64,000 bases of DNA. Origin: Pseudomonas sp. Irchel 3E13. Lineage in GTDB: Bacteria > Pseudomonadota > Gammaproteobacteria > Pseudomonadales > Pseudomonadaceae. Each line of letters starts with the position of its first letter. Positions within the stretch are counted from its first letter, which is position 1. Positions 15,887 through 26,184 of this stretch are shown here, piece by piece. The translations under genes were made by a program, and so were the position numbers. The notes under the pieces were generated by a model, which was not told the DNA's origin, ran no database searches, and saw only the letters and a program-made list of their open reading frames with translations. The stretch lies in NCBI RefSeq assembly GCF_900187455.1, contig NZ_FYDX01000013.1, forward strand, positions 62,001 to 126,000, in the 5' to 3' direction.

Positions 15887-16821
15887 GGTCGCTGCTCCTG
15901 CGGGATCAGCGGCAAACCGGCCAGGGCCTTGGCCGCACCGGCCTGATCACTGGACTCCAGCAGGCCGTTGAACGGACTGATGGTCAGGTAACCCTTGGCC
16001 AGCCACACCGCTTCGTCGTCTTGCTGGGCCGGGGTGGCCGGCACGCTGTATTCGAAGCTGATACCGGGCTTGCCGGCGAGTTTCGGGAACAGTTTGCCGA
16101 GGTCGTCGGTGTAGCGCGTGTCGAAGCCTACGTAGCTGCCGATGCGGGTCAGGCGCACGCCTTTGAGGCTGGTGTCGGCGGGGAAGTTGATATTGAGGCC
16201 GAGGCCGGCCGGCAGCAGTTTGCCGTCGGGCTGGCGATGGCGGTCAAGGGCATCCACCAGCTTCACCACCTGGGTGGCGATGCGCTGCGGGTCCTTGTCC
16301 TTGAGGTCGGTGCTCACCGCCAGCGCCGGGTAGCCGGCGCGCACCGCGAAGCTGGCGGCGTTGAAGGTGCCGGAGGCGCTATTGATCGCGCCGACGTTGT
16401 TGCCGGGGTTCGGCCCGACGATCACCAGGTCCGGTTGCGGCTGCACCTTTTTCAGGCCCATCAGCAGCGCCATGACCGGCGTGCCGCTGATCTCGATCTG
16501 CACCTCTTGCCCGGCGCAGGCGGCGCTGCTGCACAGGCCGGTTTCGTGGGTGCTGATGTAGTAGCTGTCGGGGTAGGCCGGGTCGTCGTCGCGGCCGACG
16601 GTGACTTCCCGGCCATAGATGAAGGCGCCGCCACGGGCGCTCTGTTCGCTTTGCGGAGCGGCAATCTTCACCTGATGGCCGGCGTTTTTCAGAGCGCTGT
16701 AGAGCGCGCGGATATTCGGGTGGCGATAGCCGTCATCGTTGCTCAGCAGGATGTTCAGGGCGAAGGCCGGGCTCGCGGCCAGGCCGCACAGGGCCAGGAC
16801 CAGGCAGGGCAGCTTGTTCAT
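15883..16821 (-). CDS. Secreted SurE-like 5'/3'-nucleotidase (phosphatase)
   Basis: A 312-residue SurE-family metal-dependent phosphatase. The family normally begins with the active-site motif xILLSNDDGY at the very N-terminus of a cytoplasmic protein. Here it is preceded by a clear signal peptide, MNKLPCLVLALCGLAASPAFA, so the enzyme should act in the periplasm. NDDG, the Ser-rich QSEQSARGGAF segment and GPNPGNNVG are all present. It overlaps the NtaA-type gene upstream and an LLM gene downstream by 4 bp each, so it belongs to the operon. Its substrate is unknown. Confidence 0.87.
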   Translation of the reverse strand: MNKLPCLVLALCGLAASPAFALNILLSNDDGYRHPNIRALYSALKNAGHQVKIAAPQSEQSARGGAFIYGREVTVGRDDDPAYPDSYYISTHETGLCSSAACAGQEVQIEISGTPVMALLMGLKKVQPQPDLVIVGPNPGNNVGAINSASGTFNAASFAVRAGYPALAVSTDLKDKDPQRIATQVVKLVDALDRHRQPDGKLLPAGLGLNINFPADTSLKGVRLTRIGSYVGFDTRYTDDLGKLFPKLAGKPGISFEYSVPATPAQQDDEAVWLAKGYLTISPFNGLLESSDQAGAAKALAGLPLIPQEQRP

Positions 16822-18161
16822 GCGCTGACCTCCGTCGCCGCGCTGAAGCGGTTGGCCGGGCGCGGCAGGCCGAGGTTTTCCCGCAGGGTGCGGCCCTCGT
16901 ATTCGCGGCGGAACAGCCCGCGGGCCTGCAACAGCGGAATCACCTGATCGACGAAGGTGTCGATCGACCCCGGGAAATACGGGAAGAACACGTTGAAACC
17001 GTCGCAGGCGCGGGCCTGGAACCAGGTTTCGAAACTGTCGGCGATGTCCTCGGGCGTGCCGATCACCGGGTTGCCGCCGGCCAGGCGCAGGTACAACTGG
17101 CGGATGCTCAGGTTGTCGCGGCGGGCCAGTTCCAGCACGTGGTCGCGACGGCTGCCGCGCTGGCCGGGCGGGGTTTCCGGCAGCGGCCCGTCGAGGTCAT
17201 GGCCGGACAGGTCGATGTCTTCGCCGAGGGTGTCGGCCAGCAGGCGCAAGCCCAGCACCGGGTCGATCAGCGCCTGGAACTCGTCGAACAGCGCCTGGGC
17301 CTGCGCGCGGGTTTCGCCGATGAAGGGGGTGACACCGGGGAGAATCTTGATGTGCTCGGGGTCGCGGCCCAGCGCCGCGGCGCGCTGCTTGATGTCCTGG
17401 TAGAAGGCTTGCGCCGCCGGCAGTTCGTGGTGCGAGGCGAAGATCACCTCGGCGACCCGCGCCGCCAGGGCCTTGCCCGGCTCCGAGGCGCCGGCCTGGA
17501 CCAGCACCGGATGGCCCTGTGGCGGGCGGGCGACGTTGAGCGGGCCGCGCACGGCGAAATGCGCGCCGCGGTGATTGAGGGTGTGCAGCTTGTCCGGGTC
17601 GAAGTACTGGCCGCTGGCTTTGTCCCGCGGGAAGGCGTCGTCGTCCCAACTGTCCCAGAGGCCCTTGACCACGTCATGGAATTCTTCGGCGCGCTGGTAG
17701 CGGTCGGCGTGCTCGATGTGGGTTTCGCGGCCGAAGTTCCAGGCCTCGTCGGAGACCACCGAGGTCACCAGGTTCCACGCCGCGCGCCCTTTGGACAGGT
17801 GGTCGAGGGAGGCGAACTTGCGGGCGATATGGTACGGCTCGTTGTAGCTGGTGGTGGCGGTGGCGATCAGGCCGATGCGCTCGGTGACCGCGGCCAGCGC
17901 CGCCATCAGGGTCAGCGGTTCGAAGTGCTCGCCACGGGCGGTGCGGCTCAGGGCGTCGAGGTGGTGCCCCCAGAGGGCGACCACGTCGGCGACGAACAGC
18001 GCGTCGAACTTGCCGCGTTCGGCGCTGCGGGCGATGGCCTTGAAGTGGTCGAAATCCAGGCTGGCATCAGCCTGGGCCAGGGGATGACGCCAGGCCGCGA
18101 CGTGATGGCCGCTGTTGGCCAGAAACGCGCCCAGCTTGAGTTGATCGGTACGGCGGGTCAT
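16818..18161 (-). CDS. NtaA/SnaA/DszA-family FMN-dependent monooxygenase
   Basis: A 447-residue monooxygenase, full length for this LLM subfamily (nitrilotriacetate, pristinamycin II and dibenzothiophene-sulfone monooxygenases). Diagnostic stretches include LGAFLANSGHHVAAWRHP, ERGKFDALFVADV, FEPLTLMAALAAVTERIGLIATATTSYNEPYHIARKFASLDHLSKGRAAWNLVTS and FNVFFPYFPGSIDTFVDQVIPLLQARGLFRREYEG. It needs reduced FMN from a separate reductase, none of which is encoded here. It lies 61 bp after the receptor gene behind a strong hairpin and is the first enzyme of unit B. Confidence 0.92.
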   Translation of the reverse strand: MTRRTDQLKLGAFLANSGHHVAAWRHPLAQADASLDFDHFKAIARSAERGKFDALFVADVVALWGHHLDALSRTARGEHFEPLTLMAALAAVTERIGLIATATTSYNEPYHIARKFASLDHLSKGRAAWNLVTSVVSDEAWNFGRETHIEHADRYQRAEEFHDVVKGLWDSWDDDAFPRDKASGQYFDPDKLHTLNHRGAHFAVRGPLNVARPPQGHPVLVQAGASEPGKALAARVAEVIFASHHELPAAQAFYQDIKQRAAALGRDPEHIKILPGVTPFIGETRAQAQALFDEFQALIDPVLGLRLLADTLGEDIDLSGHDLDGPLPETPPGQRGSRRDHVLELARRDNLSIRQLYLRLAGGNPVIGTPEDIADSFETWFQARACDGFNVFFPYFPGSIDTFVDQVIPLLQARGLFRREYEGRTLRENLGLPRPANRFSAATEVSA

Positions 18162-18188
18162 GGAATCGGCTCCCGTGTTGCGACGAAA

Positions 18189-18216
18189 GCCCCGCCGGCG
18201 ACGACGCCGGCGGGGC
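18189..18216 (-). terminator. Strong hairpin between receptor and NtaA-type gene
   Basis: GCCCCGCCGGCG and CGCCGGCGGGGC form a perfect 12-bp GC-rich stem with a 4-base loop. On the minus strand it is followed by TTTCGTC. It lies just after the stop of the unit B receptor. It may be a partial terminator or a 3'-end stabiliser that sets receptor mRNA above enzyme mRNA. Confidence 0.6.
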
Positions 18217-18222
18217 GGCGGG

Positions 18223-20643
<2,421 letters not shown>

Positions 20644-20709
20644 GAGGGGCTTACTCCGATGAGGTCAGTAGGGGCGGCTTGTTGGGGCAAGCTCTGGTGA
20701 TGGGGCAGG

Positions 20710-20725
20710 AGCAAGGGCTGTGCCA
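20710..20725 (-). promoter_or_regulatory. Sigma-54 promoter of unit B (receptor-LLM operon)
   Basis: On the minus strand the site reads TGGCACAGCCCTTGCT, an essentially consensus -24/-12 element with correct spacing. It lies about 67 bp upstream of the receptor start and differs from the unit C promoter at one of 16 positions. Confidence 0.85.
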
Positions 20726-20775
20726 GTCGGGAAAGGGCTTTTAAAACAGGGGGTTGAGGCGGGGCGGCGAGGGTG

Positions 20776-20835
20776 GTTGGTGATTTTTCAGCGGTGTCGG
20801 GGGCAGGGTGTTGGTTTTTCTACAGTGATCAGGCC
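20776..20835. promoter_or_regulatory. Candidate activator sites (paired GTTGG..TTTTTC boxes), unit B
   Basis: GTTGGTGATTTTTC (20776-20789) and GTTGGTTTTTC (20810-20820) repeat with their TTTTTC cores exactly 31 bp apart, about three helical turns. The second box continues TACAGTGATCAGGCC, which resembles CACAGCGGCCAGCC at unit C. They lie 50-110 bp upstream of the sigma-54 promoter, where enhancer-binding proteins bind. Assignment is by pattern only. Confidence 0.45.
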
Positions 20836-20950
20836 AGCGCGGACGTGTCGGGGCGCCGAGCCATCGTGATGAGCTGCACACCTGTCCCACATGGCATATG
20901 ACTTGCTGAGGACCTTGGCACCACCACATCGATTTTCAGGATTCCCGCTT

Positions 20951-21955
20951 ATGCCGCTCCCCGGTCCCCGCAACGCCCTCACTGACATTCCCGGCCTGAC
21001 CGTCGGCCACGCCACCGATACGCGGGTCGACACCGGGGTCACGGTGATCCGCACCGACAGCGTCTGGACCGCCAGCGTCGATATCCGCGGCGGCGGGCCG
21101 GGCGGGCGGGAGACGGCGGCGCTGGAACCGGAAAACATGGTCGGGCAACTGCATGCGTTGGTGTTCGCCGGCGGCTCGGTGTTCGGCCTCGGCGCGGCGG
21201 ATGCCGTGGCTGCGGCGTTGTCGGTCGAAGGCGTCGGCCTGCACCTGAAAGCCGGCGCGCCGGCGATCCCTATCGTCCCCGCCGCGGTGCTCCACGACCT
21301 GGCCAACGGCGGCGACAAACACTGGGGCCTGGAGCCGCCATACCGCCGCCTCGGCTTTGAAGCACTGGGCAACAGCGCCAGTGACTTCGCCCTCGGCGCC
21401 GTCGGTGCCGGGCGCGGCGCCATGGCCGGGGTGCTGCAAGGCGGCCTCGGCTCGGCGTCGCTGGACCTCGGCGACGGCCTGATGGTCGCCGCGCTGGTGG
21501 TCGCCAACCCTATCGGCTCGGTGTACATGCCCGACGGCGAGACGTTCTGGGCCTGGCCCTGGGAAATTGCCGGGGAGTTCGGCGGCGCCCGACCGCAAGG
21601 CGACCAGGATTGCAGCGACCCGATCCCGGAGCTGTCGCGGCTGGATTCCATGGGCCGCCTGCAAGCCGGGGCGAATACCACGCTGGTGGTGGTGGCCAGC
21701 ACCGCGCGGCTGAACACCGCCGAATGCAAGCGGGTGGCGATCATGGCCCAGGACGGCATCGCCCGGGCGGTGCGTCCGGCGCACCTGCCGTTCGATGGCG
21801 ACACGGTGTTCGCCCTGGCCTCCGGCGCGGTGGAACTGGGCAGCGGCGCCCAGCGTCAGGTGCGGATCGGCAGCATCGGTTCGGCCGCCGCCGATTGTGT
21901 GGCCCGGGCGATTGCCCGGGGCGTGTACGAAGCGCGGCGGGCTAACGCTGGCTGA
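20951..21955 (+). CDS. P1-family (DmpA/NylC-type) self-processing peptidase
   Basis: A 334-residue N-terminal-nucleophile hydrolase. ATG 20951 (MPLPGPRNALTDIPGLTVGH) is preferred because family members begin NAITDVPGxxVGH; an ATG 20 codons earlier adds no conserved sequence. The self-cleavage region GANTTLVVVAST fits the family pattern, cleaving before Thr to expose the nucleophile of the beta chain. GGPGGRETAALEPENMV and GGSVFGLGAADAV are also diagnostic. Substrates in the family are N-terminal D- or beta-amino acyl peptides and nylon oligomers. It overlaps the convergent TPR gene by 14 bp. Confidence 0.88.
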   Translation: MPLPGPRNALTDIPGLTVGHATDTRVDTGVTVIRTDSVWTASVDIRGGGPGGRETAALEPENMVGQLHALVFAGGSVFGLGAADAVAAALSVEGVGLHLKAGAPAIPIVPAAVLHDLANGGDKHWGLEPPYRRLGFEALGNSASDFALGAVGAGRGAMAGVLQGGLGSASLDLGDGLMVAALVVANPIGSVYMPDGETFWAWPWEIAGEFGGARPQGDQDCSDPIPELSRLDSMGRLQAGANTTLVVVASTARLNTAECKRVAIMAQDGIARAVRPAHLPFDGDTVFALASGAVELGSGAQRQVRIGSIGSAAADCVARAIARGVYEARRANAG

Positions 21956-23309
21956 GCACCTGCTCGACCCGGTCCTCGGCCTGCCGGGCCAGGGCCGGCA
22001 AGGCCAGTTCGCGGTAGACCCGCGCCAGGCTGCGGTTGGTCGGTACGTCGAGGGCGTCGTAGCGACGGCGCAATTCCAGGGTTTGCTGGGCGACTTCCCA
22101 TTCGCCCGCGCGCAGCCGCGCATCCAGCTCGATCTGCGCGAACAGGTCGCGCTGGGCATGGCTGCCGCCAATCTCGTTGAGCCGCGGCAGGCTGCCGGCG
22201 AGCAGCCGCGCCGCCCGCGGGAAATCGCCACGGGCATGGGCCAGCAGCGCTTCCGCCACCGGCAGGGTGACGTCGGCCCAGACCGCCCGGCTGAAGACCG
22301 GAGCCTGATGGGCGTGGAGCCGCAGCGCTTGCAGCAGCAGGTCCGCCTCGGGTTTTTCGGCCCGGGCCAGGCCGTAGAGGTATTGCAGGCTGAGGAACGG
22401 CTGCACGGTATCGGCGTGGCGTTTCTGCAGCCAGGGCGCCAGTTCCTGCCAGCGCTCGCCGACATTGATGCCGGCCAGTTCCAGCCGGGCCAGCAGCGAC
22501 ACCGCGCCGATCTGGTCCTGGGAGTACTCGGGGAGGATGCCCCAGACATGCCGGTCATAGATTTCCAGCACCCGCGCATCCTCACCCCGGGCCAGGTAGA
22601 ACAGCGCCAGGTGCCACCAGTTGTGGGTGTACATGAACGAATTCAGGCCCTGCCAGTGCGCCTTCACGTCTTCGAGAAAGGCGATGCCTTCATCGATGCG
22701 GCCTTCGGTCAGCATCACATGGGCCAGCGCATGCTGGGCCCAGGGCTCGCTCGGTTGCAGGGCCAAGGCCTGGCGCGCGCTGGCTTCGGCCTCGTCGAGC
22801 AGGTGGCATTGCTCGTAGGCGAAGGCCAGCATGCCGTGGCTCTGGGCGATGTCCGGCGCCGCCGCCACCGCGCTCAGGCCGACGCGCAGCAGCGCCGGCC
22901 AGTTACCACGGTTGAATTCCACGTACTGGTTGAGCTTGGCGGCGAACAGGTCGCGGGGGTACTGCGCCTGCACGCGCCCGGCGAGCAGCAGCACGCGGTC
23001 GAGGTCGTCGGCGATCCACGCCTGCAACAGCGCCAGGTACAGCGCCGCCCGTGGGTGCAGTGGCTCGACGCTGGCCGCCCGTTGCCGATAACGCTCGGCC
23101 AGCACCGGACCTTCCGGTGATTCGACGAACATCAGCAGGATCCCCGCCAGGGCGTTGCTCAGGGCGGATTCGGGGTGGCGGTCGGCGCTGGCGAGGATGG
23201 CTTCGGCGCGGGGCTGGTAGCCGATGAAGCCGGCGATGAAATCATCCAGGCCCTGACGCGCGTCGTGGTCGTCGGTATCGATGGGGTTGCCCAGGTAGTC
23301 CAGTGACAT
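21942..23309 (-). CDS. TPR-repeat protein, TTC38-like
   Basis: A 455-residue all-helical protein with degenerate tetratricopeptide repeats, of the family to which eukaryotic TTC38 belongs. It has no signal peptide or membrane segment. Repeat-like stretches include SHGMLAFAYEQCHLLDEAEASARQALALQPSEPWAQHALAHVMLTEGRIDEGIAFLEDV. The histidine/tryptophan-rich NSFMYTHNWWHLALFYLARGE is characteristic of the family. A GTG three codons upstream is an equally weak alternative start. It overlaps the 3' end of the P1 peptidase gene and lies divergent to the ABC operon. Role unknown. Confidence 0.8.
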   Translation of the reverse strand: MSLDYLGNPIDTDDHDARQGLDDFIAGFIGYQPRAEAILASADRHPESALSNALAGILLMFVESPEGPVLAERYRQRAASVEPLHPRAALYLALLQAWIADDLDRVLLLAGRVQAQYPRDLFAAKLNQYVEFNRGNWPALLRVGLSAVAAAPDIAQSHGMLAFAYEQCHLLDEAEASARQALALQPSEPWAQHALAHVMLTEGRIDEGIAFLEDVKAHWQGLNSFMYTHNWWHLALFYLARGEDARVLEIYDRHVWGILPEYSQDQIGAVSLLARLELAGINVGERWQELAPWLQKRHADTVQPFLSLQYLYGLARAEKPEADLLLQALRLHAHQAPVFSRAVWADVTLPVAEALLAHARGDFPRAARLLAGSLPRLNEIGGSHAQRDLFAQIELDARLRAGEWEVAQQTLELRRRYDALDVPTNRSLARVYRELALPALARQAEDRVEQVLSQR

Positions 23310-23416
23310 GGCGCTCACATTTTCAATGGTTCGAAGTCAGCAAACAGGGCAAACCCTGTGCCAGCGCGGCCAGGCCCGTGTTGCGCGGCCCTTCGCGGGC
23401 GGGCCGGCACCGGCAC

Positions 23417-23459
23417 TGTTGCTTTTTCCACAGCGGCCAGCCGCAGGTGTGGCTTTTTC
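23417..23459. promoter_or_regulatory. Candidate activator sites (paired GTKGC-TTTTTC boxes), unit C
   Basis: GTTGCTTTTTC (23418-23428) and GTGGCTTTTTC (23449-23459) are 31 bp apart, the same spacing as in unit B. The first lies within the dyad CTGT-N10-ACAG. They lie about 58-99 bp upstream of the sigma-54 promoter. They are candidate binding sites of the SfnR-like activator; evidence is the repetition only. Confidence 0.45.
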
Positions 23460-23516
23460 ATCAGTCCGGCGCCGGCAACCCGGCGTAGCGCCAGGCTTTA
23501 CGGGGTGCGGAGGCCG

Positions 23517-23532
23517 TGGCACAGCGCTTGCT
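23517..23532 (+). promoter_or_regulatory. Sigma-54 promoter of unit C (ABC transporter operon)
   Basis: TGGCACAGCGCTTGCT is a consensus -24/-12 element about 44 bp upstream of the ATG of the binding-protein gene. It matches the unit B site at 15 of 16 bases and the unit A site at 15 of 16. Confidence 0.88.
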
Positions 23533-23575
23533 AAAACCCTTGGCACAGTCGCTGGACCATTGCCAAGGAGTCACC

Positions 23576-25195
23576 ATGCCCAGTCACCCTCATCGTCAGT
23601 CACCCCGGGTCGGGCCGCGTCATCGGCTCAAGGGGCTGGGCGTCGCCCTGTTGGCCTGCGCCGCGCTGCTTGCCGGCAGCGCCCACGCCGAACCCCGCGA
23701 CGGCGGCGTCCTCAACCTGGTCGCCCAGCCCGAGCCGCCCTCGCTGATGCACGGCGTGGTCACCCATGTCTCGACCCAGTACGTCAGCGGCAAGGTGCTG
23801 CAAGGGTTGCTGACCTTCGACACCGCGCTGACGCCGCAGCCGGTGCTCGCCAAATCCTGGAACGTGTCGGCGGACGGCCTGACGTACACCTTCGAGCTGC
23901 AGCCGGACGTCAAGTGGCATGACGGCAAGCCGCTCAGCGAGCAGGACGTGCTGTTCAGCTTCAACACCTTCTACCCGGAGGTGGACAAGCGGGTGGCGAG
24001 CATCTTCGAGCAGTACGTGGCGTCGATCGATTCGAGCGCGCCGCTGCACGTCACCTTCCACCTGAAAAAGCCCTTCGCGCCCTTGCTCTCGCTGCTGGGC
24101 AGCGGCCTGCGTCCGGTGGTGCCGAAGCACCTCTACGAAGGCACCGATTTTCGCGCCAACCCGTACAACCTGAAGCCGGTGGGCACCGGGCCGTTCGTCT
24201 TCCAGGAATGGAAGCGCGGCGCCTGGATCAAGCTGGCGAAGAACCCCGACTACTGGAAAAAAGGCCTGCCGCACCTGGACGCGGTGATCTTCCATGTGAT
24301 CCCCGACGGCTCGTCGCGGGCCGCGGCGTTCGAGCGCAATGACGTGCAGGTGCTGCGTGGTGGCGACGCCGATTATTCCGACCTCAAGCGCCTCAGTGCG
24401 CTGCCGGACGTGACCGCCTCCGACAAGGGCTGGGAGCTGTACGCCGGGCTGGCGTTCCTGCAGATCAACACGCGCAAGCCGCCGCTGGACAACCCCAAGG
24501 TGCGCCAGGCGATCCTCTACGCGCTGAACCGCGACTTTATCGTCAACAACATCTTCTTCGGCGCCGGCCAGGTGGCCCAGGGGCCGTTCGCCGCGGCGTC
24601 GCCGTACCACGATCCGCAACTGCCGCAATACGCCAATGACCTGAAAAAAGCCAAGGCGCTGATCGCCGAGTCTGGCGTCGATGTCGGCGCGGTGCGCATC
24701 CGCCTGCTCAATGGCGAGAAGGGCGGCGCCTGGGAACGCCTGGCCGAGTACACCAAGCAGGTGCTGCAGCCGCTGGGCTTCAAGGTCCAGGTGGTGACGT
24801 CCGACGCCGCGACCTGGTTCCAGCGGGTCAGCGACTGGGACTTCGACCTGACCTACAACTTCATCTTCCAGATCGGCGACCCGTACCTGACCAACGCCTA
24901 CCTGTACCGCACCGACTACATCCTCAAGACGTCGCCGTTCGCCAATGTCGGCGGCTACAGCAACCCCGAGGTGGACCGCCTGTGGAACCAGGTGGCCGAT
25001 ACCGCCGAAGGTCCCGAGCGGCAGAAGCTCTACGGCCAGCTCGAGCGCGTGCTGAACGACGAGTTGCCGATCGCGCCGATCTTCGAGATGCGCTACCCGA
25101 CGCTGTTCCACAAGCAGGTGCACAACCTGCTGCGCACCGCCACCAGCCTCAATGAAGACTACGAGAGCGTCTACCTCGACGCCCCGGCGCCATGA
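23576..25195 (+). CDS. ABC transporter periplasmic substrate-binding protein, family 5
   Basis: A 539-residue solute-binding protein of the dipeptide/oligopeptide/nickel type. The ATG at 23576 has AAGGAG five bases upstream. An extended signal peptide ends at LLAGSAHA, followed by EPRDGGVLNLVAQPEPPSL. Family stretches include LAKSWNVSADGLTYTFELQPDVKWHDGKPL, DVLFSFNTF and NPDYWKKGLPHLDAVIFHVIPD. It heads unit C and overlaps the first permease by 4 bp. Relatives in organosulfur clusters bind sulfonates or sulfate esters, but the ligand is not readable here. Confidence 0.92.
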   Translation: MPSHPHRQSPRVGPRHRLKGLGVALLACAALLAGSAHAEPRDGGVLNLVAQPEPPSLMHGVVTHVSTQYVSGKVLQGLLTFDTALTPQPVLAKSWNVSADGLTYTFELQPDVKWHDGKPLSEQDVLFSFNTFYPEVDKRVASIFEQYVASIDSSAPLHVTFHLKKPFAPLLSLLGSGLRPVVPKHLYEGTDFRANPYNLKPVGTGPFVFQEWKRGAWIKLAKNPDYWKKGLPHLDAVIFHVIPDGSSRAAAFERNDVQVLRGGDADYSDLKRLSALPDVTASDKGWELYAGLAFLQINTRKPPLDNPKVRQAILYALNRDFIVNNIFFGAGQVAQGPFAAASPYHDPQLPQYANDLKKAKALIAESGVDVGAVRIRLLNGEKGGAWERLAEYTKQVLQPLGFKVQVVTSDAATWFQRVSDWDFDLTYNFIFQIGDPYLTNAYLYRTDYILKTSPFANVGGYSNPEVDRLWNQVADTAEGPERQKLYGQLERVLNDELPIAPIFEMRYPTLFHKQVHNLLRTATSLNEDYESVYLDAPAP

Positions 25196-26184
25196 GCGCG
25201 CTGCTGTTCCTCGGCGCGCGCCTGGGCCGCGCCGGGTTGATGGTGCTCGGCGTGCTGGTGCTGGCGTTCCTGCTGATCCGCCTGGCGCCGGGTGATCCGG
25301 CGCTGCTGATGGCGGGCGAGGCCGGGGTCGATGACGCCGGGTTCATCGCCAACCTGCGCCAGGAGATGGGCCTCGATTTGCCGCTGGGCCAGCAGTTGCT
25401 GATCTACCTGGGCAACGTGGCGCACCTGGACCTCGGTTATTCCTACCGCAACCAGACCCCGGTGTGGACGCTGCTGGCCGAGCGTCTGCCGGCGACCTTG
25501 AGCCTGATGGGTTCGGCATTCTTGCTGTCGTCGCTGCTGGGTGTGAGCCTCGGTGTGCTGGCGGCCCGCGCGCGGCAGCGGCGGCACTGGCTGGACGGGG
25601 TGATTTCCCAGGGCGCGTTGTTGCTGTATGCGATCCCGACGTTCTGGCTGTCGATGCTGCTGATTTTGCTGTTCTCGGTGAGCCTCGACTGGCTGCCAGC
25701 GTTCGGTATGGAAACCGTGGCCCGCGAGCTGCACGGCGGCGCCTGGCTGGCGGACCGCCTGCGCCATCTGCTGCTGCCGTGCCTGTCGCTGAGTTTTCTG
25801 TTTCTTGCGCTGTACATCCACCTGACCCGCGCCGCCACCCTTGAAGCGATGAACCAGGAGTACGTCTACACCGCCCGGGCCAAGGGCCTGGCGCCGCGAC
25901 GGATCCTTCTGGTGCATGTGCTGCGCAACGCGCTGCTGCCGGTGGTGACCTTCGCCGGCCTGCAACTGGGCCAACTGGCCAGCGGCATGTTGCTGGTGGA
26001 AGTGGTCTATTCCTGGCCGGGCATCGGCCGGCTGATGTACGACGCCCTGGCCCAGCGGGACTACGGCGTTTTGATGGGAGGTTTTCTGGTGATTTCGTTG
26101 CTGGTGGTCGGCTTCAACCTGCTGACCGACCTGGCCTGCCGCCTGCTCGATCCGCGCATTGGCGCCGGAGGGCAGGGCGCATGA
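25192..26184 (+). CDS. ABC transporter permease, DppB-type
   Basis: A 330-residue inner-membrane permease with six predicted membrane segments. The N-terminal LIRLAPGDPALLMAGEAG and the coupling-helix region EYVYTARAKGLAPRRILLVHVLRNALLPV (the EAA loop) are typical of DppB/OppB. LLLVEVVYSWPGIGRLMYDALAQRDY is diagnostic of the family. It overlaps the binding-protein and second permease genes by 4 bp each. Confidence 0.93.
   Translation: MSALLFLGARLGRAGLMVLGVLVLAFLLIRLAPGDPALLMAGEAGVDDAGFIANLRQEMGLDLPLGQQLLIYLGNVAHLDLGYSYRNQTPVWTLLAERLPATLSLMGSAFLLSSLLGVSLGVLAARARQRRHWLDGVISQGALLLYAIPTFWLSMLLILLFSVSLDWLPAFGMETVARELHGGAWLADRLRHLLLPCLSLSFLFLALYIHLTRAATLEAMNQEYVYTARAKGLAPRRILLVHVLRNALLPVVTFAGLQLGQLASGMLLVEVVYSWPGIGRLMYDALAQRDYGVLMGGFLVISLLVVGFNLLTDLACRLLDPRIGAGGQGA

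Larger units (their letters stand above)
20644..20950. other. Divergent regulatory region, receptor unit B / P1 peptidase
   Basis: A 307-bp stretch without a recognisable gene. It contains the sigma-54 promoter of unit B (20710-20725) and paired T-rich boxes at 20776-20789 and 20810-20820. GGGGCGCCGAGCCATCG around 20850 resembles the palindrome arms at 5470 and 48643. The promoter of the P1 peptidase (+ strand) was not identified. Confidence 0.5.

Noticed and set aside
20919..20935. TTGGCACCACCACATCG as a sigma-54 promoter for the P1 peptidase
   Set aside because: Good -24 element but no TTGC at -12.
23541..23556. Second TGGCACAG box 24 bp after the unit C sigma-54 promoter
   Set aside because: The -12 half reads CGCTGG, not TTGC, at the required spacing.
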